This document shows, one piece after another, positions 11,003 through 25,032 of a DNA stretch of 64,000 bases (positions within the stretch are counted from its first letter, which is position 1; each line of letters starts with the position of its first letter). Under the pieces are notes generated by a model. It saw nothing but the letters and a program-made list of their open reading frames with translations. It made no database searches and was not told where the DNA came from. The stretch lies in the NCBI GenBank assembly GCA_035236585.1, contig CP141132.1, positions 54,625,880 through 54,689,879 on the forward strand, read 5' to 3'. The position numbers were made by a program, and so were the translations under genes. Origin of the DNA: Warburgia ugandensis. Lineage: Eukaryota > Streptophyta > Magnoliopsida > Canellales > Canellaceae.

Positions 11003-11640
11003 TTTGTTTATTTTGAGGCGTCAATGCCTCATAGAAGTATTAAACTTGCCACCATTTCTCAAATCCATGACGAGGGCATTTCTGCAGCAGCTCATTCCAC
11101 CATTCCCAACATTTGTAATATTGTTCATCATCCCTTTGTTGGAAATTGATAATTTCATGATGAAGGGAATTTGTTTTATGAACAGGGAAAAACTTGTTCA
11201 AAAACTTCTAGACAATTAGTCCTATGTATGCATGGAACCTACATGTAAGGAATTAAGCCATGACTTGGTTTTGTCCTCAAGTGAGAATGGGAATAGTTTA
11301 AGCCTAATAGAATCATCCAAAAAATTTCAGAACCTAAATGTGGCACAAATATCAAAGAACTCCTTGATATGTAGATAAGGGTCTTCTTGGTCTCAACCAT
11401 AAAAAGTAGGGAGTAATTGAATGACTCCTAGCTTTAACTTGAAGTGTTCGGCATTTGTGAGAGGTAAAGATATGCATGATGGGGTATTAAGTTGTAAAGG
11501 CACATAGAAATCTTTAATTGTTTTGCGCTCGACCTTTGCTGGTGGTTTAGCCAGGGGGATAAGAACAAGGTTTCTTTCCCCTTGTCTTTGGTTGCATTGA
11601 ATCTCTGGGTGAAAAGGTTAGCTTTAGGTTCTGAGATCAA
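11003..11640 (-). pseudogene. Gag core (retrotransposon gag domain) remnant, Athila/Tat-like
   Basis: Minus-strand translation between about 11430 and 11003 gives VIQLLPTFYG, then EDPYLHIKEFFDICATFRF, then IRLKLFPFSLEDKTKSWLNS. These are the hallmark stretches of the plant retrotransposon Gag domain, in the right order. Several stops and frame changes interrupt it. The domain forms the capsid-like particle. There is no intact start codon. It lies upstream, on the minus strand, of the zinc-knuckle segment and the protease, giving the normal gag-PR order. Confidence 0.75.
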
Positions 11641-12685
11641 CGTCCTTGCATAACTTACCCTAATCTAAAATGTCTTACTTTATATGCTAACTCTAACTCT
11701 ATGTGATGTGCAAACAATTGGCATAATCAAATAATCCTTAGGTTTATAAGCAACAATATTTTGAATTTCTTGAATTTGTGTGGGGACAATGCTTTTAGAT
11801 TAACCTAATCTAACGCTCCTCCTCTTTTTCTAAATGACTACTACTTACCAATTAGGTTCTTCTCTAAGGTGGTTAATACATTCCTCATGTCAGGGGGCAT
11901 TTAGACCTCAACTGAATCAATGGAAGGTGTGGAAAAATCACTTGGATTTTAAGACACCCACTATAACCATAATACTCAAAAGCCACTAGAGTGACAATAG
12001 ATAGAGAGTCCTATGAGCATGTGAAGTCCCTATAGGTCTCTTTTAATTAATTTTAGATTAATTTGAAAGGTAAGGTTGTGAGCTTGTGGTGATTATCGTA
12101 GGTGGGCTAAGAAGTGGTGATGAAATCCACCCTTGATCTTCTGGGGTTAGTTGCCCTTACTAATTAATTTCGATACTCCATGGAAGTTCAATCAACATAT
12201 AAACCACCTTAAAGCAATAAACATGCCCTAATAATGCAATTAAAGGCAATAAACTAATGGAAAATCTTAAAAATGCAACAATTATCAAATATGCTTTTTA
12301 TATGCAATTATTCTAGCAAACAATGCAAAATTATTCTAAATGCAAACCATAATCTAGGAAATAAAAGGAATGAGGAAAACTTACAATGGAGTTTCTGATG
12401 AAGATCAAGTGTGGGCTACCTTATCGCACACTTGTCCTGTTTTAATACAATCCTTTTAAAATTGAAATTAAAAATTGCAAGTTACAATAGTCCTCACTAC
12501 AAGATTTACTCCAAAAAAAGAAGAAAAAGTCCTATTCTAGGAAAGTAGGGAAATTATATTTATTTGATGAAACTCCACTTGCCAATTTCCTCCACTTTTC
12601 AATTTTTTGAAAAATAAAAATAGCAATAAGAACCAAATTTAGAAAATAAGGTAATTATACACTAAGAAAAATAGTAATAAGTAAC
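11641..12685 (-). other. 5' leader of Athila/Tat-like element
   Basis: Sequence between the 5' LTR end and gag. No coding motif. The ~20 bp next to the LTR do not match a tRNA 3' end that I recognise, so no primer binding site is called. Confidence 0.45.
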
Positions 12686-13428
12686 TGCAAGTGCACGAGC
12701 TATTGTAGTATAGTGTATGCAAGTTTGGGTCAATCCCACAGGGACTTGCCTTAATAATTTGGAGTTTAAATAAAATTTAACTATTCAAAAATTTAAAATA
12801 TGTGATAGAAATTAAATGAAAGTGCAATCAAAATTCAGATATATTTAATCAAAGAAAAATACAGAGTTCCAAACTAAAAAAGACATGAAATTAACTAAAA
12901 AATAAGAAATATATACTTCTCTAGCTTAATCACATCATTTTCATCAAACCTAGTAACTTCAGTTTCTATCGGCCTTCATCACTCTCTTTTTGATGATTCT
13001 CATTAGGGATCCAATGGTTGGATTAGGCATATTCCCAAAAATCTTAAAGATCTAAACTACAGAGTAATTTTGGGTTTTGAATGAGTTAGATTGATTTCTA
13101 GAGTTCAAATTAAAGATCAAAGATATTAAATAAGCTAAGGGATGTCCTAAGAATGAAATCTGGAAATTAATTGAAAATTTGATTTGAAATAAAGGAGAAA
13201 TAGAGAGATCTTGTTTGTTAAAATAAAACTGGAATAGAAGAAAGCATATAGATAAAATAAAACTGGAATAGAAGCAAGGATACAGAGGGAATTAAAATGA
13301 GGGACACAGATGGAATTTAGGATTAAATGCCATGGGTAGAAATGGAATTAAGGGGAAAAATAAATTTAATGAAAAAAATGGAAACCTGATGATGTAGAGG
13401 AAGATGGTGAAGAAGGGGGAGAAAGAGG
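12686..13428 (-). repeat. 5' LTR of Athila/Tat-like element, first segment
   Basis: Starts on the plus strand at TGCAAGTGCACGAGC and matches 5905-6690 of the other LTR. It is broken at 13428 by element 2, and resumes at 21845. Confidence 0.8.
13424..13428. repeat. TSD of element 2 (left copy), AGAGG
   Basis: AGAGG here and at 21845-21849 flank element 2 exactly, inside a sequence that is continuous in the other LTR copy. Confidence 0.85.
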
Positions 13429-15784
13429 TGTGAAGACCTGGGTTTTCCCATGCATTTTTAAATGCAATATCTAATTCCTAGGGTGGGATGCATCCCTATT
13501 TGAAAACCATTTTATAAAAACAATGCAATGTAGTGAAAAATATTTTGTTTTAAACTCATTTTGAAAACCTCGAGGGTCATTTGCTTTCACAAAAACCAAA
13601 GTAGTTTTTGAAAATTTCAGAAATCATAAATGTCTTTCCAGGTCTATCCAGTCACAGCTCATAGCCCAACTGTAAATAAATACAAATACATGTCCAAAGG
13701 TTAGAGTGTTTACTTACATGTATAATTGTCTCTTTTTGATTTACTTGCTTGTAGCACTAACATTTCCTGAGGCGTCTTCTACTTGTGAGTGGAGCTGTCT
13801 TGAAAAATGATATATTTGGGTGAGTATACACTATACTCAGTAGGAGTCTATCACTACTAGTTTTACAATGCATGCTATATTTTAAAACATATGTTCTTTA
13901 AACCATGTGCATGTTTAGACACTCATGTTCAATATCGATATTAAAAGCTATTGTCAAAATAGAATGCTGACGACTTAAAGAATCGGATAATCCAAGTCAA
14001 AAGTAACATAGATATCATAAACATATACTATGATATGCATAAGATGCTCAACTGAATCCAACTCATGGATCTATCATGTCATGCCACATGCATGCAAGTA
14101 AATCCTCAAAAACATAGGGCACACTATGCCCACGACCTCAGCACCATGTGGTCCCTGCGTACTTAGGGACTCTCAGTCATAGCCTCCACGGGGCATATGA
14201 CACTTCGACGGGTGCCATGACACCTCCAGTGGTAGTCCTCATTTACCACAACAATCGAAGTGAGGACAAGCCTTTTTGGCGTGGTACCCTTTCCACCTAT
14301 AGTGGTAGAGGCTGGGAGGTCACCCTGAACCTCTCGACATAGCACCCACGAGCTTACTAGCCCAAAAACATCTAAATATAAAGCCAAAGCTCAATCATCA
14401 CAAATCATGCAATTTATGCAATCATTTTCAATGTCCTCTTTGGGTACCTCACATTGCCTGGCCCTCACAACTGCTTAACCCACGTCTTTTGGGCAATCCA
14501 GTGTCTTTTGGCAACCCTCGAGGATATGCAATCTTCGTAAATTAGGCACTTTATGCATTTCTTTTCAAGACATGTGAGCAATGCATAAAAATCACTTTAT
14601 GCTAGTATCGTGTTTAAAGCCATAAAACATGAAGACACGTTTGCATACTAGTTTTTACATTAACTCAAAAGCAGGTCATGTGCATAAGGATGTAGCATAA
14701 GCTTATATGTCATAAAGATAGGACATGTAACTTAAAAAATTAAAACATGCATTAGAAAAGCAACCATGACTCAAAACATGCAGTCTCAAAGCATCATGGT
14801 TTCTTTTTAAAAGTCTAGTAGCGATAGGACACCTACCCAATTTGATCGCACTAGTCTCCTTGTCCTCGTACGTTCCTGAACATGGTTTAGGGGAAAAAAG
14901 TTAGCTTAGCCTATTTATATAGGTTCTAGAATAGTTTACCTCACTACTAAGACATTAAGGGTTCATTCCCATGCCTAAGGGCCTCCTAAGGTCCCTAACT
15001 GGGCCTTGGTATAGTCAGGTTTGCAAAGGTTTAGTGGCCCCGCGCCACTATCATGGTTTAATGGTCATGTCAGTCTCAGATAAAAGCTTGATCAGGTATT
15101 TTATGGTTTGGATGTGTGTCCGCGCCATCGATACAGACACAACACCTCTTGCAGCGCCTCAATCGGAGTCCTAGAACTCAAGTTATGGGTATTTTAGTGT
15201 TAAGAATACATAGAAGGCCCAAAACGAGCCATGCGTCACTGCTCTCAAGACGCACGTGTGCCCTTGTAGAACTAAGACCCGCACCCGCAGGTTGCATGGG
15301 CTCGAGGGCCATGCCAGGGACCACATTTGCACGTGCACATATGCCTAAGCAGAACGCTATGACGCGCATCCTAGATGGAGTCGCGCAGATGGGTCTTTGG
15401 CATAGCACGACGTGTCTCAGCTCCCAAGGCACCCCGTGCATCTTGGTCGAGCCAGGACCCATGCCCCACGTTGCGTGCCAGAAGGTCGCTCCAGGGACAG
15501 TGCCCTAGGCATGCATTATGCATCACGCCTCTGGGACGCCTTACCTTGGACGAGTTCCCACCCTTCTGGTTCCGTCCATAGAGGGCTAGTCTTTTCTGGC
15601 CTAAAAACTACCCAGATCCAGTCTGAATCTGGGGGAATCTAATGGTACTAAGTTTTATTACAAATTTCTTCATTTAATATTTTAAATAAGGTAAAAAATT
15701 TAACACGGTTCATTTCCTATAGAATGTCCAATTCATTTTTGTTAAATGAATGCAAAAATAGTGTAAATTGCTCAAGGCATTACA
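13429..15784 (-). repeat. 3' LTR of element 2 (2356 bp, promoter deleted)
   Basis: Closely matches the 5' LTR (18867-21844), with roughly 8 percent mismatch over the first 250 bp by eye. It is 622 bp shorter. The junction is at about 15635-15640, where GGGGGAATCT joins DNA that in the 5' LTR lies at about 21074 and 21698. The lost piece holds the TATA box and the AAAACGGAG block. The 130-codon frame at 15116-15508 is CpG-rich LTR DNA, not a gene. Confidence 0.85.
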
Positions 15785-18700
15785 TCATTACCCCCTTAAA
15801 AGAATTTCTTCCTCAAAATTCCACAAATTCTTACCTTCAAGTCAGCTGTCTTCTTGATAAGACATATTCTTCCTGAGGACTCCCTTAAAACTCGAACTAA
15901 GAAATTTCCTTTTGCTCCAACCCTATATGTCTTTTTATTAATTCCTCAAGTTAGTACGTAGAGGAATTGTGTCCTTAAAACCCTTTCATGTTACCATGCA
16001 ACCCATCCTAAGCACATTCTTACTTTACCATCTTTATAATTCCTTCCTCAAGGCCTTACATATATATATCGTTAATATATCTTCTTTGTTTTAATTTACG
16101 TACATATGGGCTGCTTTCGTTGCGTACTCTAATACATAGTCCCATGCATGCCAGTTTAACAATACTAGTTTCAACTATAGTTCGTATAGCTACCCATCCT
16201 TAGATGCTCATATTCCTCTGATCATGTATAGGATAGTCTCCTTATATGACCATACTCTCCTACTCGTATATAAATTACTTCATACTTCTTTGAGATCCTA
16301 TGATCTTATTCCTCCTATTTCATTTTGAATAGCATAGGATAATCCCTTTTTCCTCTTGTCTTCCATTTAGTGATCTCTTCATCATCCACGTCTCCTTCTA
16401 ATGGTTGGTTGTATGTCATTAGCAAGAGTCCCAAAAAGCTACATTCTTTCCCGTATGTCTAATTTTTCTTCTTATCTTCTTCGCTTTATATTTTCCCCCA
16501 AGATACTTCAACAGCTGATATGGTATCATGTGCCCTACAGCCAAACCCTTGATTAACTTTGAATTTCAACTGTCTGTCGCTTTTCTACTATAACTTGGGT
16601 CCTCAACCCATAAAATAATTCAAGTAGCATCCTCCATCACTAATACTATCTCATATTATGATTAGGATATCTGAACTATACATTACGTTTCGTAGATGTT
16701 GAAGCCATCAAATGCTTTTCTCCTTGAAGAGTTTATGCAAACTCATGTCAAATGTTTTATGGTTAATTCATCATCATGGGTCAAATGTTCTCGTCCAGAG
16801 GCCTATCTCACTATTCACATCAATTTGTCATTAGGATTTCCAAACAATGTTCGCATTTATACAAAAAGTCTCTTATTCATAATCGAGTACCCTTACTAGG
16901 TCATGGTTGAATCCTTTATCATTATCCTCTTTGTCCTTTCTTTGCTTAATGGTTTTCTTCGTAATCTTTTAGTCCAAAATTTTTATACTCAATCCAGTAG
17001 GGTTAGTCCTTAGGAAATTCCTTCAATTGATTTTTCATACTTAGTATATGCACATAACAACTAACTATTTGTCTAAAGGCAATGTAACATCAAATCTTCA
17101 CCTTATCATGGTAGCCATTAAGGTTTGGAAAATCTTTCGCATTGGTTTAGATCACTTCTTATTTTTGCTCCTATCTCAATTGCTACTGTACTCATCATAC
17201 TCGTAGCTCCTTCATGATGTGGCCTAATCAACTGTCCTCATACCCTCAAATGACTTACTCTAATAACTAACTTATTTTAGGGAAAACTCACGCCTAAATA
17301 CTTATAACATCCCTCTAAGTATATAACTTCGACTACTATCTAATAGATACTAACATATTTGATTAATTAGGGTGGGATACCTTTATTTAGTCAACAATAC
17401 TCTAAAGGTAATGACTAAATACTGGTCTTAAGATATTTGGTCTTCCAATCTATGATAGCAAGACCTCAATTCAATCCTTGATGGTACCCTACTTGCTGAA
17501 GAAAGACAAATGGACAAGTCACTATTCCGGCTTAATTCCTTTTTCAATATACTTTATTTACTCATGTAGTGGCAAGGTAGGATATCACCAAATTTTCCTT
17601 TTTATGGACTATATCCATTGGTGTTCCTCATAAGCTAATGGATTCTAATTGCAATAATTGATATAGACATCAAACCATTTGTAGAATTTAATTTGTAGTG
17701 GATCACCATTCTTCTTCGAAAATTTTCGTGCAGCATAATGTCCTTACATTCAATGCTCTACTCAAAGTCTTAAATCCCATATGCTTTATCTCTATTATAC
17801 GCATTTACAATAACATCATCACCAACTCAATTATTATTATTCCTTCGAATTTGATTGGTTTATCTTCCCAGATGATTCAAGATGAAAGATTTGTATGGAT
17901 CTATTCTTTCCTCAATAAAGTCATGACCTTTCTCTATTCACCCATTACTTATAGTTGCATCTCTATCTTGTTCTCTTTTTTTTTCTTCTTAATCGGTCAA
18001 AATCAATGTCTCCATTTGAGTGGTTGCATATACTCGATCTTCTTGTTAGACAGGAGAAACTTGATACTTCCAGGAAATGTTGAAGTTTTCTAATATCATC
18101 GAAATCCTTAATTGCGTATAGCCTCAAGAAAATTCATAAAATGTCTTAAAAATGTCATTGATCTTTTGGTCATGCTATACTTCTACTCAAGTTATCATTA
18201 TTAGATAGCACTTTACTCTTCATAAGACTCCAATTAAGTTATCCAAAATTGCTCTAAGTCTTTTGGGATCCATGCCATTGTGATCTAGTACGAGTCACAA
18301 TTATCTCCTAGTATCATCTTCTATTCTTATCCCTATTAGACTATCATCAAAATCTTCTAATGACTCTCTTGTGCTCAAATTCTTTGTCACTCTTCTTAAA
18401 GTTTGCCTTTTACATCCCCTATGATACTCATGTTATATCCCTTTTGATAATATACTCATATTACAGGTCAGATAGCCATCTGGGTTCTTCAATTTTCTCA
18501 TCTTTGGTGAGATTGACTATTACAGGTCAGAATTATCTACTAATAAGTTTACTAACATCTTCATTCATCATTCTCATCATAATCTGATCCATATATGAGT
18601 TTCCCTGTTTGCACCTTAATCCTTAAGTCGTCTTAGACTAGATTTTGGATAAGGGTTGCACTATCCTCTGCATAATTATTTGTTAAACCAAGTTGTGTTT

Positions 18701-18852
18701 CACCTATTTATTGATGGTGTGCATCATTGTGATTTGATATTATTCTTGTTCTAGTCATCTCTACTACTTCTATTTATAATACTTCTTCTTAATTTTCTCC
18801 ATTGTTTATGATCCTTGGACATGCTGGACTGGCTGTGAAAGGATAAAACTGG
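15785..18852 (-). other. Non-coding internal region of element 2
   Basis: Inverted counterpart of 1-3128. No gag, protease, RT or integrase motif seen in any frame. The end next to the 3' LTR weakly resembles a gypsy polyprotein tail, with a K-E-I-S-x-V-R-V-L stretch that recalls the KEIPLVRVLW segment at the same place in element 3. The open frames at 17698-18093 and elsewhere on the plus strand are antisense and lack any family signature. Confidence 0.6.
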
Positions 18853-18864
18853 GCTCTGATACCA
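18853..18864 (-). other. Primer binding site of element 2 (initiator Met tRNA)
   Basis: On the minus strand TGGTATCAGAGC lies 2 nt inside the 5' LTR end. This is the standard plant initiator-Met tRNA complement used by many gypsy and copia elements. Confidence 0.9.
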
Positions 18865-18866
18865 AC

Positions 18867-21844
18867 TGTGATGACCCGGGTTTTCCCATGCATTTTTAAA
18901 TACAATATCTAATTCCTAAGGCAGGATGCATCCCTATTTGAAAACCATTTTATAAAAACAATGCAATGCAGCAGAAAATCTTTTATTTTAAACTCATTTA
19001 AAAAACCCCAAGTGTCATTTGCTTTCACAACAACCAAAGTAGTTTTTGAAAATTTCAGAAATCATAAATGTCTTCCCAGGTCTATCCAGTCACAGCTCAT
19101 AGCCCAACTCTAAATAAATACAAATACATGTCCAAAGGGTAGAGTGTTTACTTACATGTATAATTGTCTCTTTTTGATTTACTTGCTCGTAGCACTAACA
19201 TTTCCTGAGGCATCTTCTACTTGTGAGTGGAGTTGTCCTAAAAAATGATATATTTGGGTGAGTATACACTATACTCTGTAGGAGTCTATCACTACTAGTT
19301 TTACAATGCATGCTATGTTTTAAAACATATGCTCTTTAAACCATGTGCATGTTTGGACACTCATGTTCAATATCGATATTAAAAGCCATTGTCAAAATAG
19401 AATGCTGACGACTTAAAGAATCGGATAATCCAAGTCAAAAGTAACATAGATATCATAAACATATACTATGATATGCATAAGATGCTCAACTGAATCCAAC
19501 TCATGGATCTATCATGTCATGCCACATGCATGCAAGTAAATCCTCAAAAACATAGGGCACACTATGCCCACGACCTCAGTGCCATGTGGTCCCCGAGTAC
19601 CTAAGGACTCTCGGTCATAGCCTCCATGGGGCATATGACACTTCGACGGGTGCTGTGACACCTCCAGTGGTAGTCTTCATTTACCACAACAATCGAAGTG
19701 AGGACAAGCCTTTTTGGCATGGTACCCTTTCCACCTATACTGGTAGAGGCTGGGAGGCCACCCCGAACCTCTTAGCATAACGCCCACGAGCTTATGATCC
19801 CAAAAGCATCTAAAGATAAAGCCAAAGCTCAATCATCACAAATCATGCAATTTATGCAATCATTTTCAATGTCCTCTTTGGGTACCTCACACTACTTGGC
19901 CCTCACAACTGCCTAACCAGCGTCTTTGAGCACTCCAGTGTCTTTTGGCAACCCTCGAGGATATGCAATCTTCATAAATCAGGCACTTTATGCATTTCTT
20001 TTCAAGACATGTGAGCAATGCATAAAAATCACTTTATGCTAGTATCATGTTTAAAGCCATAAAACATGAAGACACATTTGCATACTAGTTTTTACATTAA
20101 CTCAAAAGCAGGTCATGTGCATAAGGATGTAACATAAGTTTATATGCCATAAAGATAGGACATGTAACTTAAAAACTTAAAACATGCATTAGAAAAGCAA
20201 CCATGACTCAAAACAAGTAGTCTCAAAGTGTCATGGGTTCTTTTTAAAAGTCTAGTAGCGATAGGACACCTATCTGGCTTGGTCGCGCTAGTCTCCTTGT
20301 CCTCATACGTTCCTGGATTTGGTTTAGGGAAAAAAGGTTAGCTTGGCCTATTTCTATAGGTTCTAGAATAGTTTACCTCACTACTAAGGCATTAAGGGTT
20401 CATTCCCATGCTTAAGGGCCTCCTAAGGTCCCTAATTGGGCCTTGGTATAGTTAGGTTTACAAAGGTTTAGTGGCCCCACGCCACTATCATGGTTTAAGG
20501 GTCATGCTAGCCTTAGATAGGTGTTTGATAAGGTATTTTATGGTTTGGGTGTGTGTCTGCGCCATTGATATAGACACAACACCTCTTGCGGCGCCTGAAT
20601 CGGAGTCCTAGAACTCAAGTTATGGGTATTTTAGTGTTAAGAATACATAGAAGGCCCAAAACGGGCCTTGCATCATTGCTCCCGGGACATGCGCGTGCCC
20701 TGGTAGAACTAGGACCTGCACCCGCAGGTTGCATGTGCTCGAGGGCCACGTCAGGGACTGCATTCACACATGCACATATTCTCAAGTGGCAGGCTATGAC
20801 GCATGTCTTAGATGGCGTCGCGTAGATGGGTCTTTGGTGCAGCACGGTGTGTCTCAACTCCCAGGGCACCCTGTGCATCTTGGTCGAGCCAGGACCCATG
20901 CCCCACGTTGCGTGCCCGAAAGCCGGGCCAGGGATAGTGCCCCAGGCATGCGTCGCGCATCACGCCTCTGGGATTCGTTGCCTTGGACAGGTTCCCACCT
21001 GTCTGGTTCCGTCCACAGAGGGTCATCGTTTTCTGGCCGAAAAACTGCCCAGATCCCGTCTGAATCTAGGGGAACGACAAAGGGGAGATAGAGAGGGATA
21101 TGGGGGCATACCTAGGTAGCCAAAGATGCTCTCATCTTGGTGGTGCAGCTCCCTCTTTCCCGGTTGAAAACCTAGGTTGCTAGTAAACTCGAAGATGGGA
21201 GAAAACCCACCGTCTCGGTGCAATGAGAGGAAGAAGGGGGGAGAAAAAAAAATGGGAAGGACGGCTGACCCGAAGGGATGACCTAGCCATGCCGGAAGTT
21301 GCAGAGAAGCTAGAGGAGGGTTTTCTACTGAAAAGGTTGCCAGAACCCTAGTTTGAAATAGGGAGAAGATGGGGAAAAAGATGATTGGAGTAAGAGGGGG
21401 AAGAGGGCTTTTTATAGAGGGTGAAAGGCAGTGTTGCCAATGGCGGTGCCTCCATTTGTTGCTGCCCTTTAGAGGCAGTGGTGGAAACCTTTGGAAACTG
21501 GGGGGTTTCTGGAGAAATTGAGAGGAGGAAGAAAACAGGGGGTGCTGTTATCAAAACGGCCCCTGCGTTTTTCATCTTTTTCGTTTTTTAAAGATAAATT
21601 ACAAAATTGCCACTAATCTTTAAACGACCGTAACTTCTTCATACGAACTCCGTTTTTGGCGTTCTTTGAGGCGTTGGATTCTATTTTTCAAGTAGAATCT
21701 AATGGTGCCAAGTTTTATTACAAATTCCTTAATTTTATATTTTAAATAAATTAAAACATTTAACATGGTTCATTTCCTATAGAATGTCCAATTCATTTTT
21801 GTTAAATGGATACAAAAATAGCATAAATTGCTCGGGGCATTAGA
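18867..21844 (-). repeat. 5' LTR of element 2 (2978 bp)
   Basis: Reads, on the plus strand, from TGTGATGACCCGGG to GGCATTAGA, where the family end is GGCATTACA. TATA box at 21409-21416, donor-like CCTAG|GTATGC at 21111, acceptor-like TTTTTTAG ending at 19238, CpG-rich patch at about 20640-21080. ORFs of 66-120 codons in the CpG-rich patch are overlapping frames without family resemblance. Confidence 0.88.
21409..21416 (-). promoter_or_regulatory. LTR TATA box (element 2, 5' LTR)
   Basis: TATAAAAA on the minus strand, about 430 bp from the LTR start. The equivalent site is deleted in the 3' LTR of the same element. Confidence 0.6.
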
Positions 21845-22863
21845 AGAGGACATGGGTTTCCTCCTCTGAGTTGTCTAGTGCAGTGCAAGGAAAGGGCAGT
21901 GCGGTGGAGTGGAGCCAGGCCAATGATGGGAGAGAAGGGGATGGAGCAGGTGGGTTGATTGTAGAGAGGGTAGGAGCAGGGAATGCTAGTGTGGTGGAGG
22001 GGTTTTTCGATGTTACCATGCTAGTCCCCGTGATAGTCTAATGTGAGGTAGGGAAAGAGAAGGTAGTTGGGAAGGACCATCAGGTGTAACCAAAGAAGAG
22101 TAGGGAGATGGGGCAAGGCGTTGTAGGCCAACCAGTGATGGAGAGGAGATTAAAAAAAAAAACTTAGACGAGTAGAAACAATTAGAAAGCAAAGGAAAAT
22201 AGTAATGGTAAGCCAGTGAAGGAGTGTAAACAGAGAACAGTGGAGAGGAAGGGTTGATTTGCAATCTCTTATAGTTGCCTCCTATAGTCACGGCCAAGAA
22301 AAGGAATAGAATAAAGATGAGAGAGTGGAGGGAGAAGAAGATAAATAACTTGGAGAGGGAGGAAAAGAAGGAAAAAAATGATGGGTTTCCTCGTTCTTTG
22401 CAATGTACAGCCAGAGAGAGAAGGTAGTGGTGGGTGGTTTCCTCTCTTCAAAGCCACCACCTTCTAATTTGCCTTCTAGCTTACTTTCCTCCTTGGAGAA
22501 CTCCAACTATTAGGGCTTTCCAAATCTTCTCTATATTTTCCTTTAAAACAAAGTTTCCTTTAAGAAATCATTCTATCTGCACCATTGAATCTCTGTTGGG
22601 TGATCTTCACCATTGAAATTCGATCTGAACCATCTAAGCCTATTTTAGTTTATCTGCAAAACATAAGACTATATTAGAATTATCTAAACCATACATTAAG
22701 CATCTGATAAGTTTGATGATCATTTGATCGTTAAATTTAACAAATTAATGGTTGAATAGTCAATTTAAGCTAAAATTCATATTTTATCCAAAAATTATCA
22801 AATTGATGAGTTAGATGATCTAATTAAATACTAAATTAAGGATATTTTGGTCAAAAATAAACA
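21845..22863 (-). repeat. 5' LTR of Athila/Tat-like element, second segment
   Basis: Resumes exactly after element 2 with the second AGAGG copy (21845-21849) and matches 6690-7686 (for example the GTGCAGTGGAGTGGAG region). Ends near TAAACA at 22863. The ORFs on the minus strand at 22013-22506 are LTR DNA. Confidence 0.8.
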
Positions 22864-22904
22864 CTTAAAAAGTGACACCCACTCAAACTAAAAGGAAAAT
22901 TTTA

Positions 22905-23330
22905 ATAGGATGATATAAGGCTGGCCATACTCTATGCATTAGAGTGTTGGGCAGTTAAGTAACATCTTGTTCATAGAATTAGGGTAGCAGAAATGAAGAT
23001 GTTGAGATGGATGAGTGGTAAGAAAAGAAATGATAGAACTAGGAATGAAAACATTAAACTTCAGAGTAGCACCAATAGATAATAAGATGAGGGAGATTAG
23101 ACTTAATTAGTTTGGACATGCCCAACGAAGACCGAAAAGAGCACTGGTTAGAAGGAGTGGAGCAATGCAAGTCAAAGGTTCCAATAGGGCATGGTAAAGG
23201 CCCAAAAGAACATGGGCAGAAGTGATGAGAAAGGATTTATAAACTTTGGGACTAAATGAGGCCATGATACTCAATATAAGGGAATGGAGGAACAAGATTC
23301 ATGTGGCCAACCCCTAATCAGGATAAGTTC
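22905..23330 (+). pseudogene. 3' end of a LINE reverse transcriptase (RTE-like)
   Basis: Translation gives the hallmarks of the C-terminal part of plant non-LTR reverse transcriptases in order: AEMKMLRWM-type stretch near 22990, then FGHAQRRPKRALVRR at 23111, then RPKRTWAEVMRKDL, then REWRNKIHVANP at about 23281-23316, followed by a stop. Several in-frame stops and a frameshift are present. It is a 5'-truncated, dead copy, as is usual for LINEs. RTE is my best guess for the clade. Confidence 0.75.

Positions 23331-25032
<1,702 letters not shown>

Larger units (their letters stand above)
13429..21844 (-). mobile_element. Element 2: complete two-LTR gypsy element of the element-1 family
   Basis: 8416 bp on the minus strand: 5' LTR 18867-21844, primer site 18853-18864, internal 15785-18866, 3' LTR 13429-15784, with 5-bp TSD AGAGG. 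It sits inside the 5' LTR of the Athila/Tat-like element and is therefore younger than it. The internal region is only 3.1 kb and has no recognisable gag/pol, so it probably depended on proteins of a related autonomous element. The outer terminal TG of the 5' LTR reads TC. Confidence 0.88.
5905..22863 (-). mobile_element. Athila/Tat-like Ty3/gypsy element with gag and protease only, interrupted by element 2
   Basis: Two LTRs of nearly equal length bound a 5.0-kb internal region. The 3' LTR is 5905-7686 (1782 bp). The 5' LTR is 12686-13428 plus 21845-22863 (1762 bp once element 2 is removed). On the minus strand the LTR begins TGTTTA and ends near GTGCACTTGCA, and a purine-rich tract precedes the 3' LTR. 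Gag and aspartic protease of Athila/Tat type are recognisable, but RT, RNase H and integrase are not, so it appears non-autonomous. The left tip is cut by element 1. Confidence 0.8.

Noticed and set aside
12660-12685. Primer binding site for the Athila/Tat-like element
   Set aside because: No match to a tRNA 3' end that I recognise, and the LTR boundary is uncertain by a few bases.
15116-15508. 130-codon open frame and overlapping frames on both strands
   Set aside because: CpG-rich LTR patch; frames overlap on both strands and no domain is seen.
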